Below, one piece after another: positions 1 to 7,025 of a stretch of 14,364 nt of DNA. The stretch comes from Clostridia bacterium (GTDB lineage Bacteria > Bacillota_A > Clostridia > Oscillospirales > CAG-382): assembly GCA_017615235.1 (NCBI GenBank), contig JAGAAM010000075.1:1-14364 (forward strand). Reading direction: 5' to 3'. A model generated the notes under the pieces. That model was not told where the DNA came from, ran no database searches, and saw only the letters and a program-made list of their open reading frames with translations. The stretch's first letter is position 1. Each line of letters starts with the position of its first letter. The position numbers and the translations under genes are program-made.

Positions 1-1
1 C

Positions 2-631
2 GCCGCGCTCCGCGCAGACCGCGCCGCAGTCGGGAACGATTACCTTACCGGCCTTGCAAAAGAAGACCGGCGGTTCATCCCTCTCGCTTCCTTCCACCCG
101 GATATGGGCGTCGAAGCCGCCGAAGCGGAGCTTATCCGCGCAAAAAGTATGGGAGCGAAGGGGATCAAACTCCACTCCGATTTCCAGGGCTTCGCCATCG
201 ACGACGAACGCGCTGTGGAGATCTATAAAGTCTGCGCAAGGCTTGGACTGCCGATCCTTTTCCACGTCGGCGACCGGAAAAGCGATCTTTCACACCCGAG
301 GCGCATCCTCAACGTGATGGAAGCCGTGCCGGAGCTTGTCATTATCGCGGCGCACATGTGCGGTTACAGCGTTTGGGACGAGGCGGAGAAATATCTTATC
401 GGCAAACCGGTCTATACCGACACGAGCGAGGCGCTTCTCGGAATGGACGAAAAGGGGCTTTGCCGCCTTATCGAAAAGCACGGCGTCGAACGCGTCATGT
501 TCGGCAGCGATTATCCGCTCTGGTTCACGAAATACGCCTTCGACGGCATCGAAAAATGCGGCCTTTCGGAGTCCGAAAAGAAAATGATCTACTCCGGCAC
601 CGCGAAAAAGGTCTTCGGTATTCGGGATTGA
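2..631 (+). CDS. Amidohydrolase-2 family metal-dependent hydrolase, 5' partial
   Basis: The reading frame is open from the left edge of the window to a TGA at 629-631, so the start lies outside and about 209 residues are visible. The sequence reads as the C-terminal two thirds of an amidohydrolase-related (PF04909-like) TIM barrel. Seen motifs are GIKLHSDF (about 161-184), LFHVGD with a histidine at 263-265, AAHMCGY with a histidine at 353-355, and FGSDYP with an aspartate at 509-511. In this family such histidines and the late aspartate bind the catalytic metal and activate water. The substrate cannot be read from the sequence; relatives act as decarboxylases, lactonases or amide hydrolases. 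The methionine at 104 is internal, because homologous-looking sequence (FIPLASFHPDMG) runs across it. A terminator follows after 39 bases. No neighbour on the same strand informs its role. Confidence 0.85.
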   Translation, partial: AALRADRAAVGNDYLTGLAKEDRRFIPLASFHPDMGVEAAEAELIRAKSMGAKGIKLHSDFQGFAIDDERAVEIYKVCARLGLPILFHVGDRKSDLSHPRRILNVMEAVPELVIIAAHMCGYSVWDEAEKYLIGKPVYTDTSEALLGMDEKGLCRLIEKHGVERVMFGSDYPLWFTKYAFDGIEKCGLSESEKKMIYSGTAKKVFGIRD

Positions 632-670
632 AGGATACAAGGCTGACGGATCAGCAAATGAACAAAACAA

Positions 671-698
671 GCCGCGGCAGTGATCGCCGCGGCTTTTT
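671..698 (+). terminator. Rho-independent terminator, probably bidirectional
   Basis: An 8-bp perfect stem (GCCGCGGC at 671-678 and again at 686-693, self-complementary) encloses a 7-base loop and is followed by TTTTT at 694-698. It lies 39 bases after the amidohydrolase stop. On the minus strand the same stem is followed by TTGTTTTGTT (complement of 661-670), so it could also end the secA operon, whose last stop is at 717. Stem and T-run are seen directly; the two-way function is inferred. Confidence 0.85.
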
Positions 699-716
699 CT
701 GTATTATTCTTAATCC

Positions 717-2039
717 TTAATTATCTCCGTGTCCGTGATCGCCGTTTTTCGGCGCCGGTATCAGCGAGACGCGTTTCCGTTCGCTGTCAAGCAGATAGGT
801 GTTTTCGCGCCAGACGCAGAATATAAACGCCGCCGCGACCGCGATCCGCGGGAAATTGAGATAAGCCGAAAGGTAGGGAAGCGTTTCCGTGACCGCCGAC
901 AAAGCGAGTGCAAGCGCGAAAAGAAACCATATAAGGCTGTGCCGGTAGACGGTTTGGTGTTCTTCGGCGTAACCGCAAAGCGACGAAAGCGTGCAGCGAA
1001 GCGCAAGCAGCCCGGCGACCGCAGCCGCGACCGAAAGCGCCGCCGCTATCGCAGCCGTCTTGATCCCGGTCTCGAAGATCACTACCGGATCGTGTACGAC
1101 GAAGTTAGCGGAATATACCGCGTTCACGGCAGAAAGGACGAAAGCGACCGCCGCCGTGATCTTCGCCGCTTTTGCGCCTTCGCCGCGCGGCAGTATGAAA
1201 GCCGCGGCGAAAAGCAGGGCGTAAAGCGCGCTTGCCGGCAGCAAAGGTTTGCCGTCGAACGAAAGATCGAGTGCGAAAAAGACCCCGGCGTTCACCGCGA
1301 AAAGAGAGTATTTCAGGCGGCGGAGCGCCGTTTTTTCGGGGTCGGAATAAAACCTTTTTTCGGATTTTTCGATTATCGAATCGCCCGCCTCGCGGAAGAA
1401 CGCTTTAGTCACTCCCGCCATTCTAACAGCGAACCATATCCCTGCGACGAGAGCGCCGACTATGCAGAACAGAGTGACGAACGGCTTTGCGGAAAGCAGA
1501 GCGGTGAGCTTGTCATAGCTCAGAAGCGACAGGTCGGGTCCCTCGCGGTCGACTTCCGGGATGGCGAAAAGCTCCGGCGCAAGGTTGGCGGCAAGGCGTA
1601 TCCCGGTGAAAACGAACGCCGTGAATCTGGCGCTCGGCAGTTTTTCGACAGTGACCGTATATCCGTTTTTCGTCGATTCCTCGTCGAGCCCGGCAAAATA
1701 ATTCATAAAGAACAGAATGAACAGCAAAGCCTCCGCCACTACGGAGAACGCCACCGCCGCGAGCACGTTGGAGGAGACTCCGCTCGTTTGGACGGGGATC
1801 GCGAACAGATGCTTTACCGCCTCCGCGACCGCGATCCAGAGCGCGAGCTTCCGCGCCCGGTCGAACCTGTCGTTCGAATAAGAAGCACGCGTCAGTCCGG
1901 CGAAGATCAGCAATGCGCCTATCGCGTCGGGAAGGATGTCGACCATCCCGATCACCGGGTTGCACAGTATTATCGCTCCCGCAATGACAAGCGACCTGTC
2001 GCGGCGGGATCTGTCAGCGCCCGCGGCGCTTTTTCCCAT
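717..2039 (-). CDS. Polytopic membrane protein of unknown function (440 aa)
   Basis: I do not recognise a named family. The product is strongly hydrophobic with roughly ten likely membrane segments, spread from about residue 17 to residue 420, and ends in a charged, histidine- and asparagine-containing tail (NGDHGHGDN). Near the N-terminus is the segment NPVIGMVDILPDAIGALLIF; a similar N-P-x(5)-D-I-L-P-D pattern is common in uncharacterised clostridial membrane proteins. The start was set at 2039 rather than the longer in-frame start at 2102 because AAAGGAGGG (minus strand, 2048-2056) sits 8 bases before this ATG, and because the extra 21 residues are basic, non-hydrophobic and fully overlap the upstream gene. 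With this start it overlaps the preceding membrane protein gene by 26 bases, which suggests coupled translation. It is the last gene of the secA transcript. No enzyme motif is visible. A role in the envelope, or with its membrane neighbour, is only inferred from context. Confidence 0.75.
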   Translation of the reverse strand: MGKSAAGADRSRRDRSLVIAGAIILCNPVIGMVDILPDAIGALLIFAGLTRASYSNDRFDRARKLALWIAVAEAVKHLFAIPVQTSGVSSNVLAAVAFSVVAEALLFILFFMNYFAGLDEESTKNGYTVTVEKLPSARFTAFVFTGIRLAANLAPELFAIPEVDREGPDLSLLSYDKLTALLSAKPFVTLFCIVGALVAGIWFAVRMAGVTKAFFREAGDSIIEKSEKRFYSDPEKTALRRLKYSLFAVNAGVFFALDLSFDGKPLLPASALYALLFAAAFILPRGEGAKAAKITAAVAFVLSAVNAVYSANFVVHDPVVIFETGIKTAAIAAALSVAAAVAGLLALRCTLSSLCGYAEEHQTVYRHSLIWFLFALALALSAVTETLPYLSAYLNFPRIAVAAAFIFCVWRENTYLLDSERKRVSLIPAPKNGDHGHGDN

Positions 2040-2652
2040 TACCGGAACCCTCCTTTGAATCCTCGTACTGCTCGCGCATCTTTTCGGCGCGTTCCTTCGC
2101 AAGTTCCTGCATTTCGGCGCGATGGTTCTTCTCGGTCGTTATAAGCACGAAACAGGTGTGAAGGAACGCGATGTTATACAAAAGCACCGCATACTGGAGA
2201 ACGTAACGCGCACCGATGATCCGGCTTGCGACATCGCCTTCGCCGGGAAGCACGAACTGCAGCACAGCAGCCGCCGCGAAGAACAGAACGGTTATCACGC
2301 GCTGCCTTTCGGCGCGGCGGCGCAGTTTTTCGGAACCGTTTTCCTTCGCGATATCCGCGACCGCGCTCATCCAGAACACCGACATGGTTATCAGCGCAAG
2401 GGTATTCAGTATGAAAAGCGCGGTGTTGATCTCGGTAAGTTTGTCAAGGTTTATGACCCTAACCGTATCGAGCAAAAGGAAAATCCCGCGCGGGAAAAGG
2501 AACAGCGCAGTTACCGCCGCGTACATGAATTTTACGTTCACCCTCGAGGCGAGATAAAACCCGTAAGCGAGCAGGAGCGCGCCGATCGCCGCACCGCCGA
2601 ACTCCTGAAGGAGCAGGCAGGCGTAACCGAAAATCGCGATGCCGAATCCCAT
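2014..2652 (-). CDS. Polytopic membrane protein of unknown function (212 aa), secA-linked
   Basis: Five or six hydrophobic segments are visible (roughly residues 2-16, 19-36, 42-60, 78-98, 118-136 and 147-172). They are followed by a highly charged C-terminal stretch (about 175-212) rich in Glu, Lys and Arg that is probably helical and cytosolic, ending in GKKRRGR. No enzyme or transporter motif is recognised. The ATG at 2652 lies only 4 bases beyond the secA stop (TGA ending at 2657), and its ribosome binding site (GAGGA) lies within the last codons of secA, so translation is probably coupled to secA. The 3' end overlaps the next membrane protein gene by 26 bases. The gene could be an auxiliary membrane protein or an unrelated passenger; sequence alone does not decide. 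The reading frame looks intact, with codon use like its neighbours. Confidence 0.75.
   Translation of the reverse strand: MGFGIAIFGYACLLLQEFGGAAIGALLLAYGFYLASRVNVKFMYAAVTALFLFPRGIFLLLDTVRVINLDKLTEINTALFILNTLALITMSVFWMSAVADIAKENGSEKLRRRAERQRVITVLFFAAAAVLQFVLPGEGDVASRIIGARYVLQYAVLLYNIAFLHTCFVLITTEKNHRAEMQELAKERAEKMREQYEDSKEGSGNGKKRRGR
2048..2056 (-). promoter_or_regulatory. Ribosome binding site that fixes the start of the 440-aa membrane protein
   Basis: Minus-strand AAAGGAGGG, 8 bases before the ATG at 2039-2037. It is a near-perfect Shine-Dalgarno sequence and lies inside the 3' end of the upstream gene. It favours the 440-residue form over a 461-residue form starting at 2102. Confidence 0.75.
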
Positions 2653-2656
2653 TCGT

Positions 2657-5428
2657 TCAATCCTCGTTTTTGCCGTTTGCCGCGTTCGCCTGGCTGGTTA
2701 TCGATCCGCAGCATTTTTTATATTTCTTTCCGCTGCCGCAGGGGCAGGGGTCGTTCGGTTTGGCCTTCTTTTCTTTCTTGACCGGAGTGGGCTTGACCTT
2801 TTCCTTGCTGTCGCCCTTTATCTCCGCCGTGCCGTTCATGACCTGCTTGCGCTCGGTCGCTTTCTCGCGCTTGCGGACGGTGAGTATCATCCTCGCTGTG
2901 CCTTCGCGGATGCCGTCGATCATCTCGTCGAACATCGCGCTGCCCTGGATCTTGTATTCAACGACGGGATCGCGCTGGGCGTAGGCGTTGAGTCCCACGC
3001 TGTCGATAAGGTCGTCCATCGCGTCGATATGCTCCATCCAGCGGGTATCGACGTTGCGGAGCAGTATCGACCTTTCGACTTCGCGGAACACCTCCGGAGT
3101 GAAAGTCTCTTCCTGCTGTTTGTATTTTTCCTCCGCGCGTTCCAGAAGCATATCGGTGATATCCGAAGGATCGAGCGCCGAAAGCTCGTCGCGAGTGTAG
3201 CGGAAATCGTTCTCGCCGCAGAGTATGCCGTTGAAAACGGTGCGAAGCTCGTCGAACTGCCATTCGTCGGGCACGTCGGACGCCGTGCAGGCGGCGACGG
3301 ATCCGCTGACGTAATTCTTTATCATTCCCTTTATCTTTTCCGAAAGGTCGGCGCCGTTAAGCACCTCGCGGCGTTCGGAATAGATCAGCTCGCGCTGGCG
3401 GTTTATAACGTCGTCGTAGCGAAGCACGTTTTTCCTGCGTTCGAAGTTCATTCCCTCGATGCGCTTCTGCGCGCTTTCGATGGAGTTCGAAAGTATCGAA
3501 GCGTCGATAGGCTGGTCTTCCGGCATTTTGAGCGCTTCGACTATTCCTAAGATCCTGTCGGCGCCGAACAGCCGCATAAGGTCGTCCTGCATCGAGAGGT
3601 AGAACCTGCTCTCGCCGGGATCGCCCTGCCTGCCGGAACGGCCGCGCAGCTGGTTGTCGATACGGCGGCTCTCGTGGCGCTCGGTGCCCAGTATGAATAG
3701 GCCGCCCGCCTTGCGGACCTCTTCCGCTTCGACGTCGATCTCTTTCTGGAATTCGTCTTTAAGCTCGTTGAAATGCTTCCTCGCGGCGAGTATCTCCCCG
3801 TCGTCGGTCGCGCCGTAGTTGCTCGCTTCGTAAAGCATATAATCGTCGTAACCTTCTTTGCGAAGCTGGGCTTTCGCGAGGAATTCGGCGTTGCCGCCGA
3901 GCATGATGTCGGTACCGCGTCCCGCCATGTTGGTCGAGATCGTGACTGCTCCGAGCTTGCCTGCCTGGGCGATGATCTCGGCTTCTTTTTCGTGGTATTT
4001 TGCGTTCAGCACGTTGTGCGGGATGTCGTGCGCTTTAAGCATTTTCGAAAGCTGTTCGCTCTTTTCGACCGAGACGGTACCGACCAGCACCGGCTGGCCT
4101 TTGGCGCGGCATTCCTCGATCTGGCGGATGATCGCGTCGTATTTTCCCGAAAGCGTTTTATATACGGCGTCGTTGCGGTCGACCCTTATCATCGGCTTGT
4201 TCGTCGGGATCTCTATGACGTCGAGCGAGTATATCTCGCGGAATTCGTCCTCCTCGGTAAGCGCCGTACCGGTCATGCCGGAGAGCTTTTTATACATCCT
4301 GAAGTAATTCTGGAAGGTGATCGTCGCCATCGTGCGGTTTTCGTTCTGGACGTCGACTCCCTCTTTCGCCTCGATCGCCTGATGAAGCCCGTTGGAATAC
4401 CTTCTGCTCGGCATGATACGGCCGGTGAAGGCGTCGACGATGACCACTTTGCCGTTGCTGACGACGTAATCTATGTCGCGCTGCATTACACCGCGCGCGC
4501 GGATCGCGTTGTTGAGGTAATGCATAAGCTCGGTATTTTCGGCGTCGCCGATGTTCTCGACGCCGAAATGCTTTTCGGCTTTTTCAAGACCTTTGGAGGT
4601 GAACATACAGCTTCTCGCCTTTTCGTCGACGATGTAATCCTCCGCGATATCCTCGTCGCTCGATTTGGCGTCGAATTCCTTGATGCGGTGGCATTTCAGC
4701 CTTTTGACGAACTCGTCGGCTTTTTTGTACATCTCGCTCGATTCGCCGCCGGCGCCGGAAATGATAAGCGGCGTCCTCGCTTCGTCGATAAGGATGGAGT
4801 CCACCTCGTCGACGATCGCGAATGCGTGTCCGCGCTGGACTATGTTTTCTTTATAGACCACCATGTTGTCGCGCAGGTAGTCGAATCCGAACTCGTTGTT
4901 CGTGCCGTAGGTGATATCCGCGACGTAGGCTTTTTTTCTTTCCTCGGTGCTGAGCCCCTGAAGCACAAGACCTACCGAAAGCCCGAGGAAACGGAAGATG
5001 TTGCCGTTCCATTCGCTGTCTCGCTTTGCGAGGTAATCGTTCACGGTGACGATATGTACGCCGTTCCCCGTGAGCGCGTTTAGGTACGCCGGGAGGGTAG
5101 CCATAAGCGTTTTACCTTCGCCGGTCTTCATTTCGGCTATACGTCCCTGGTGGATCACCACGCCGCCGATAAGCTGTACGCGGTAATGCTTTTTGCCGAG
5201 GACCCGGCTTGAAGTCTCGCGCACGGCGGCGAAAGCTTCCGGAAGTATATCGTCGAGCGTTTCGCCGTTCGAAAGCCTTTTTTTGAACTCGTCGGTCTTG
5301 GCGCGCAGCTGTTCGTCGGTCATCGCCTGATATTCGGCGTCCAGGGATTCGATTCTATCAACGATCGGTTCGATCTTTTTTATTTGTTTTTCGCTGTAGG
5401 TGCCGAAAAGCTTCGTGAATATTGACAT
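2657..5428 (-). CDS. secA: Protein translocase ATPase SecA
   Basis: SecA is the motor that drives unfolded preproteins through the SecYEG channel using ATP. The 923-residue product shows the full domain order. The first nucleotide-binding domain has Walker A KTGEGKT (101-107) and DEVD (207-210) followed by SILIDEARTPLIISG. The preprotein cross-linking region contains GRIMPSRRYSNGLHQAI. The second nucleotide-binding fold contains MTGTAL, TNMAGRGTDIMLGG and the arginine-finger segment QLRGRSGRQGDPG. A scaffold/wing region follows. The C-terminus is a lysine-rich linker plus the zinc motif CPCGSGKKYKKCC (895-907; CxCx8CC), which in this family binds zinc and contacts SecB or phospholipid. The start at 5428 is supported by AGGAG 8 bases upstream. 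It is the first gene of a three-gene minus-strand operon. The length is somewhat above the ~840 residues of Bacillus SecA. The C-terminal zinc motif and intact ATPase motifs indicate the housekeeping SecA rather than an accessory SecA2. Confidence 0.98.
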   Translation of the reverse strand: MSIFTKLFGTYSEKQIKKIEPIVDRIESLDAEYQAMTDEQLRAKTDEFKKRLSNGETLDDILPEAFAAVRETSSRVLGKKHYRVQLIGGVVIHQGRIAEMKTGEGKTLMATLPAYLNALTGNGVHIVTVNDYLAKRDSEWNGNIFRFLGLSVGLVLQGLSTEERKKAYVADITYGTNNEFGFDYLRDNMVVYKENIVQRGHAFAIVDEVDSILIDEARTPLIISGAGGESSEMYKKADEFVKRLKCHRIKEFDAKSSDEDIAEDYIVDEKARSCMFTSKGLEKAEKHFGVENIGDAENTELMHYLNNAIRARGVMQRDIDYVVSNGKVVIVDAFTGRIMPSRRYSNGLHQAIEAKEGVDVQNENRTMATITFQNYFRMYKKLSGMTGTALTEEDEFREIYSLDVIEIPTNKPMIRVDRNDAVYKTLSGKYDAIIRQIEECRAKGQPVLVGTVSVEKSEQLSKMLKAHDIPHNVLNAKYHEKEAEIIAQAGKLGAVTISTNMAGRGTDIMLGGNAEFLAKAQLRKEGYDDYMLYEASNYGATDDGEILAARKHFNELKDEFQKEIDVEAEEVRKAGGLFILGTERHESRRIDNQLRGRSGRQGDPGESRFYLSMQDDLMRLFGADRILGIVEALKMPEDQPIDASILSNSIESAQKRIEGMNFERRKNVLRYDDVINRQRELIYSERREVLNGADLSEKIKGMIKNYVSGSVAACTASDVPDEWQFDELRTVFNGILCGENDFRYTRDELSALDPSDITDMLLERAEEKYKQQEETFTPEVFREVERSILLRNVDTRWMEHIDAMDDLIDSVGLNAYAQRDPVVEYKIQGSAMFDEMIDGIREGTARMILTVRKREKATERKQVMNGTAEIKGDSKEKVKPTPVKKEKKAKPNDPCPCGSGKKYKKCCGSITSQANAANGKNED

Positions 5429-5471
5429 TCTTTATTCTCCTGATGCGGTATGACATATTTTCACAAATCGT

Positions 5472-5480
5472 ATTATATCA
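5472..5480 (-). promoter_or_regulatory. Extended -10 promoter candidate for the secA operon
   Basis: The minus strand reads TGATATAAT, a perfect TATAAT with an upstream TGn extension, about 44 bases before the secA ATG. No good -35 is seen at 16-18 bases (sequence near 5495-5500 reads TATATT), which is compatible with extended -10 promoters. Predicted transcription start is near 5465. Confidence 0.6.
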
Positions 5481-5519
5481 CAAACTTCCAAAAAAATATA
5501 TACCATTTTTGAAAAATAA

Positions 5520-5547
5520 TTGAAATTAATAGAAAAAAAGTTATAAT
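5520..5547 (+). promoter_or_regulatory. Sigma-A type promoter for the mnmE operon
   Basis: TTGAAA at 5520-5525 (-35), a 16-base spacer, then TATAAT at 5542-5547 (-10), in an AT-rich intergenic region. The predicted transcription start near 5554 gives a leader of about 34 bases before the mnmE ATG at 5588, which has AAAGGAG at 5571-5577. The promoter faces away from the secA promoter 40 bases to the left. Confidence 0.75.
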
Positions 5548-5587
5548 GTAATATGTATTACTACGTTCTGAAAGGAGCAAAGCATAT

Positions 5588-6946
5588 ATGAGTACCGTTG
5601 CCGCCGTCTCCACACCGCGCGGAAAAGGCGGGGTGGCGATGATAAGGATAAGCGGGGAAGACGCATTCGGCGTCGCTTCGCGCGTGTTCGCGCCGGTCAG
5701 CCCGGCGGCTTTTTCGGCGCCTGTGCGCGGAAAGGCGTATTACGGCAGCTTTTTCGATAAAGACGGCGTTTTCGACGACGGGCTCTGCACTCTTTTCAGG
5801 TCGCCTTCCTCCTTTACCGGCGAAAACGTCGCGGAGCTTTGCTGCCACGGCGGTCTCCTCGTCACTCAGAAACTGCTTTCCGCGGTATTCGCGGCGGGAG
5901 CCGATCCCGCAGGCCCCGGCGAGTTCACGAAAAGGGCGTTCATCAACGGTAAACTAAGCCTTACCGGAGCGGAGGCCATCGCAGGCATAATCGACGCCGA
6001 GAGCGAAAAATACCTTTCGGTATCGGCAAAACAGGCGTCCGGCTCGCTGTCGCGGCTCATTTCCGGCTGCGCCGATAAACTCCGCTTTCTCGCAGCTTCG
6101 GTCTACGCTTTCATCGATTACCCGGACGAGGATATGACCGACGTAACGCCGGACGAAATGAAAAACATCCTGCTTTCGGTTCGCGGCGAGCTTGACAAAC
6201 TCGCGAAAAGCCGTTCCTACGGCAAAGCGATAAGCGAGGGCATAAGGACCGCGATAGTCGGCAGACCGAACGTCGGCAAAAGCTCGGTCCTGAATATGCT
6301 CTGCGGCGAGGAACGCGCGATAGTCACCGGCGTAGCCGGCACCACGCGCGACGTCATCACCGAGACCGTGCGGTTGGGCGATTACGTTTTAAGGCTTTCC
6401 GACACCGCCGGCATCCGCGAATCCGGCGACGAGATCGAACGCCTCGGCGTGCAGAGGAGCCTGGTCGCGATAGACGAGGCGGAGCTGATACTTTTAGTGC
6501 TCGACTGCGCTTCGCCGCTGACTCCTGACGACGAAAAGATAATCGACTCGGTCAAAAAAGCCGGGAAAGAGGAATGCACCGTCTGCCTTCTCAACAAAAG
6601 CGACATCGCGCCTCCCGTTTTTGAAGCGCCTTTCAGGAACAGCGCAGTCATCTCCGCATCCGAAAAAAGCGGAGTTGGCGAAATAGAAAAACTTGTATCA
6701 AAGCTCGTCGGAGCCGAACAGATCGGCGAGAACGACGAGATAATCACCAACGCGCGCCAGTACGCCGCGATCACGAAAGCGATCGGCGCGCTCGACGACG
6801 CGATAAAAACGCTTCACGAATATTCCCAGGACGTCGCCGGGATGGACATCGAACGCGCCCTCTCCGCGCTTTACGAAGCCGACGGAAGGACCGTCGGCGA
6901 GGAGATCGTCAACGAGATATTCTCGCATTTCTGCGTAGGGAAATAA
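5588..6946 (+). CDS. mnmE: tRNA uridine-5-carboxymethylaminomethyl modification GTPase MnmE
   Basis: MnmE and MnmG together install the (carboxymethyl)aminomethyl group on C5 of the wobble uridine (U34) of certain tRNAs, stabilising decoding of purine-ending codons; MnmE is the folate-binding, dimerising GTPase. The 452-residue product has the family length. The N-terminal folate-binding domain begins VAAVSTPRGKGGVAMIRISG. A helical domain surrounds an inserted G domain with G1 GRPNVGKS (225-232), G2 GTTRD (251-255), G3 DTAG (272-275) and G4 NKSD (336-339). The C-terminus ends in CVGK (449-452), the expected C-[ILV]-G-K end whose cysteine is needed for modification. The start at 5588 follows AAAGGAG by 10 bases and matches the usual N-terminus. 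mnmG and rsmG follow on the same strand. The frequent upstream neighbours rpmH-rnpA-yidC-jag are absent, replaced by divergent secA. Confidence 0.97.
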   Translation: MSTVAAVSTPRGKGGVAMIRISGEDAFGVASRVFAPVSPAAFSAPVRGKAYYGSFFDKDGVFDDGLCTLFRSPSSFTGENVAELCCHGGLLVTQKLLSAVFAAGADPAGPGEFTKRAFINGKLSLTGAEAIAGIIDAESEKYLSVSAKQASGSLSRLISGCADKLRFLAASVYAFIDYPDEDMTDVTPDEMKNILLSVRGELDKLAKSRSYGKAISEGIRTAIVGRPNVGKSSVLNMLCGEERAIVTGVAGTTRDVITETVRLGDYVLRLSDTAGIRESGDEIERLGVQRSLVAIDEAELILLVLDCASPLTPDDEKIIDSVKKAGKEECTVCLLNKSDIAPPVFEAPFRNSAVISASEKSGVGEIEKLVSKLVGAEQIGENDEIITNARQYAAITKAIGALDDAIKTLHEYSQDVAGMDIERALSALYEADGRTVGEEIVNEIFSHFCVGK

Positions 6947-6948
6947 GT

Positions 6949-6969
6949 CGGAATACCGGCGGTATTCCG
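6949..6969 (+). other. Hairpin in the mnmE-mnmG spacer
   Basis: CGGAATACC (6949-6957) and GGTATTCCG (6961-6969) form a perfect 9-bp stem with a 3-base GGC loop, starting 3 bases after the mnmE stop. The following sequence is AT-rich but has no uninterrupted T-run, so it is not a convincing full terminator. It may act as a weak attenuator, a 3'-end stabiliser or an RNA processing site. Confidence 0.6.
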
Positions 6970-6986
6970 GAATGAATCATTAATAT

Positions 6987-7024
6987 TTTATAATCAAGGT
7001 CAAAATTTATAATCAAGGTCAAAA
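6987..7024 (+). repeat. Exact 19-bp tandem duplication immediately upstream of mnmG
   Basis: The unit TTTATAATCAAGGTCAAAA occurs twice with no gap (6987-7005 and 7006-7024) and ends one base before the mnmG ATG at 7026. Each copy carries a TATAAT (6989-6994 and 7008-7013) and an AAGG (6996-6999 and 7015-7018). The second AAGG is at normal distance (7 bases) from the ATG and is probably the working ribosome binding site. The first TATAAT could be a -10 element with the second copy supplying the leader, but no good -35 is seen. Confidence 0.95.
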
Positions 7025-7025
7025 A

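Noticed and set aside
2040..2102. An N-terminal extension of the 440-aa membrane protein to a start at 2102
   Set aside because: It lacks a good RBS and overlaps the upstream gene by 89 bases, whereas AAAGGAGGG precedes the internal ATG at 2039.
729..2144. A long open frame (471 codons) on the plus strand
   Set aside because: It is antisense to the 440-aa membrane protein gene. Its translation is an Arg/Glu-rich sequence with no domain, typical of the reverse complement of a GC-biased gene, and it has no ribosome binding site.
2639..3550. A 303-codon plus-strand frame with some hydrophobic stretches
   Set aside because: It is antisense to the 3' half of secA; the hydrophobic runs come from complemented codons for charged residues.
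3773..5083. A long open frame (436 codons) on the plus strand
   Set aside because: It lies wholly opposite secA, which is unambiguous. The translation is a low-complexity mix of Val, Asp, Arg and Phe without recognisable motifs, so it is a shadow.
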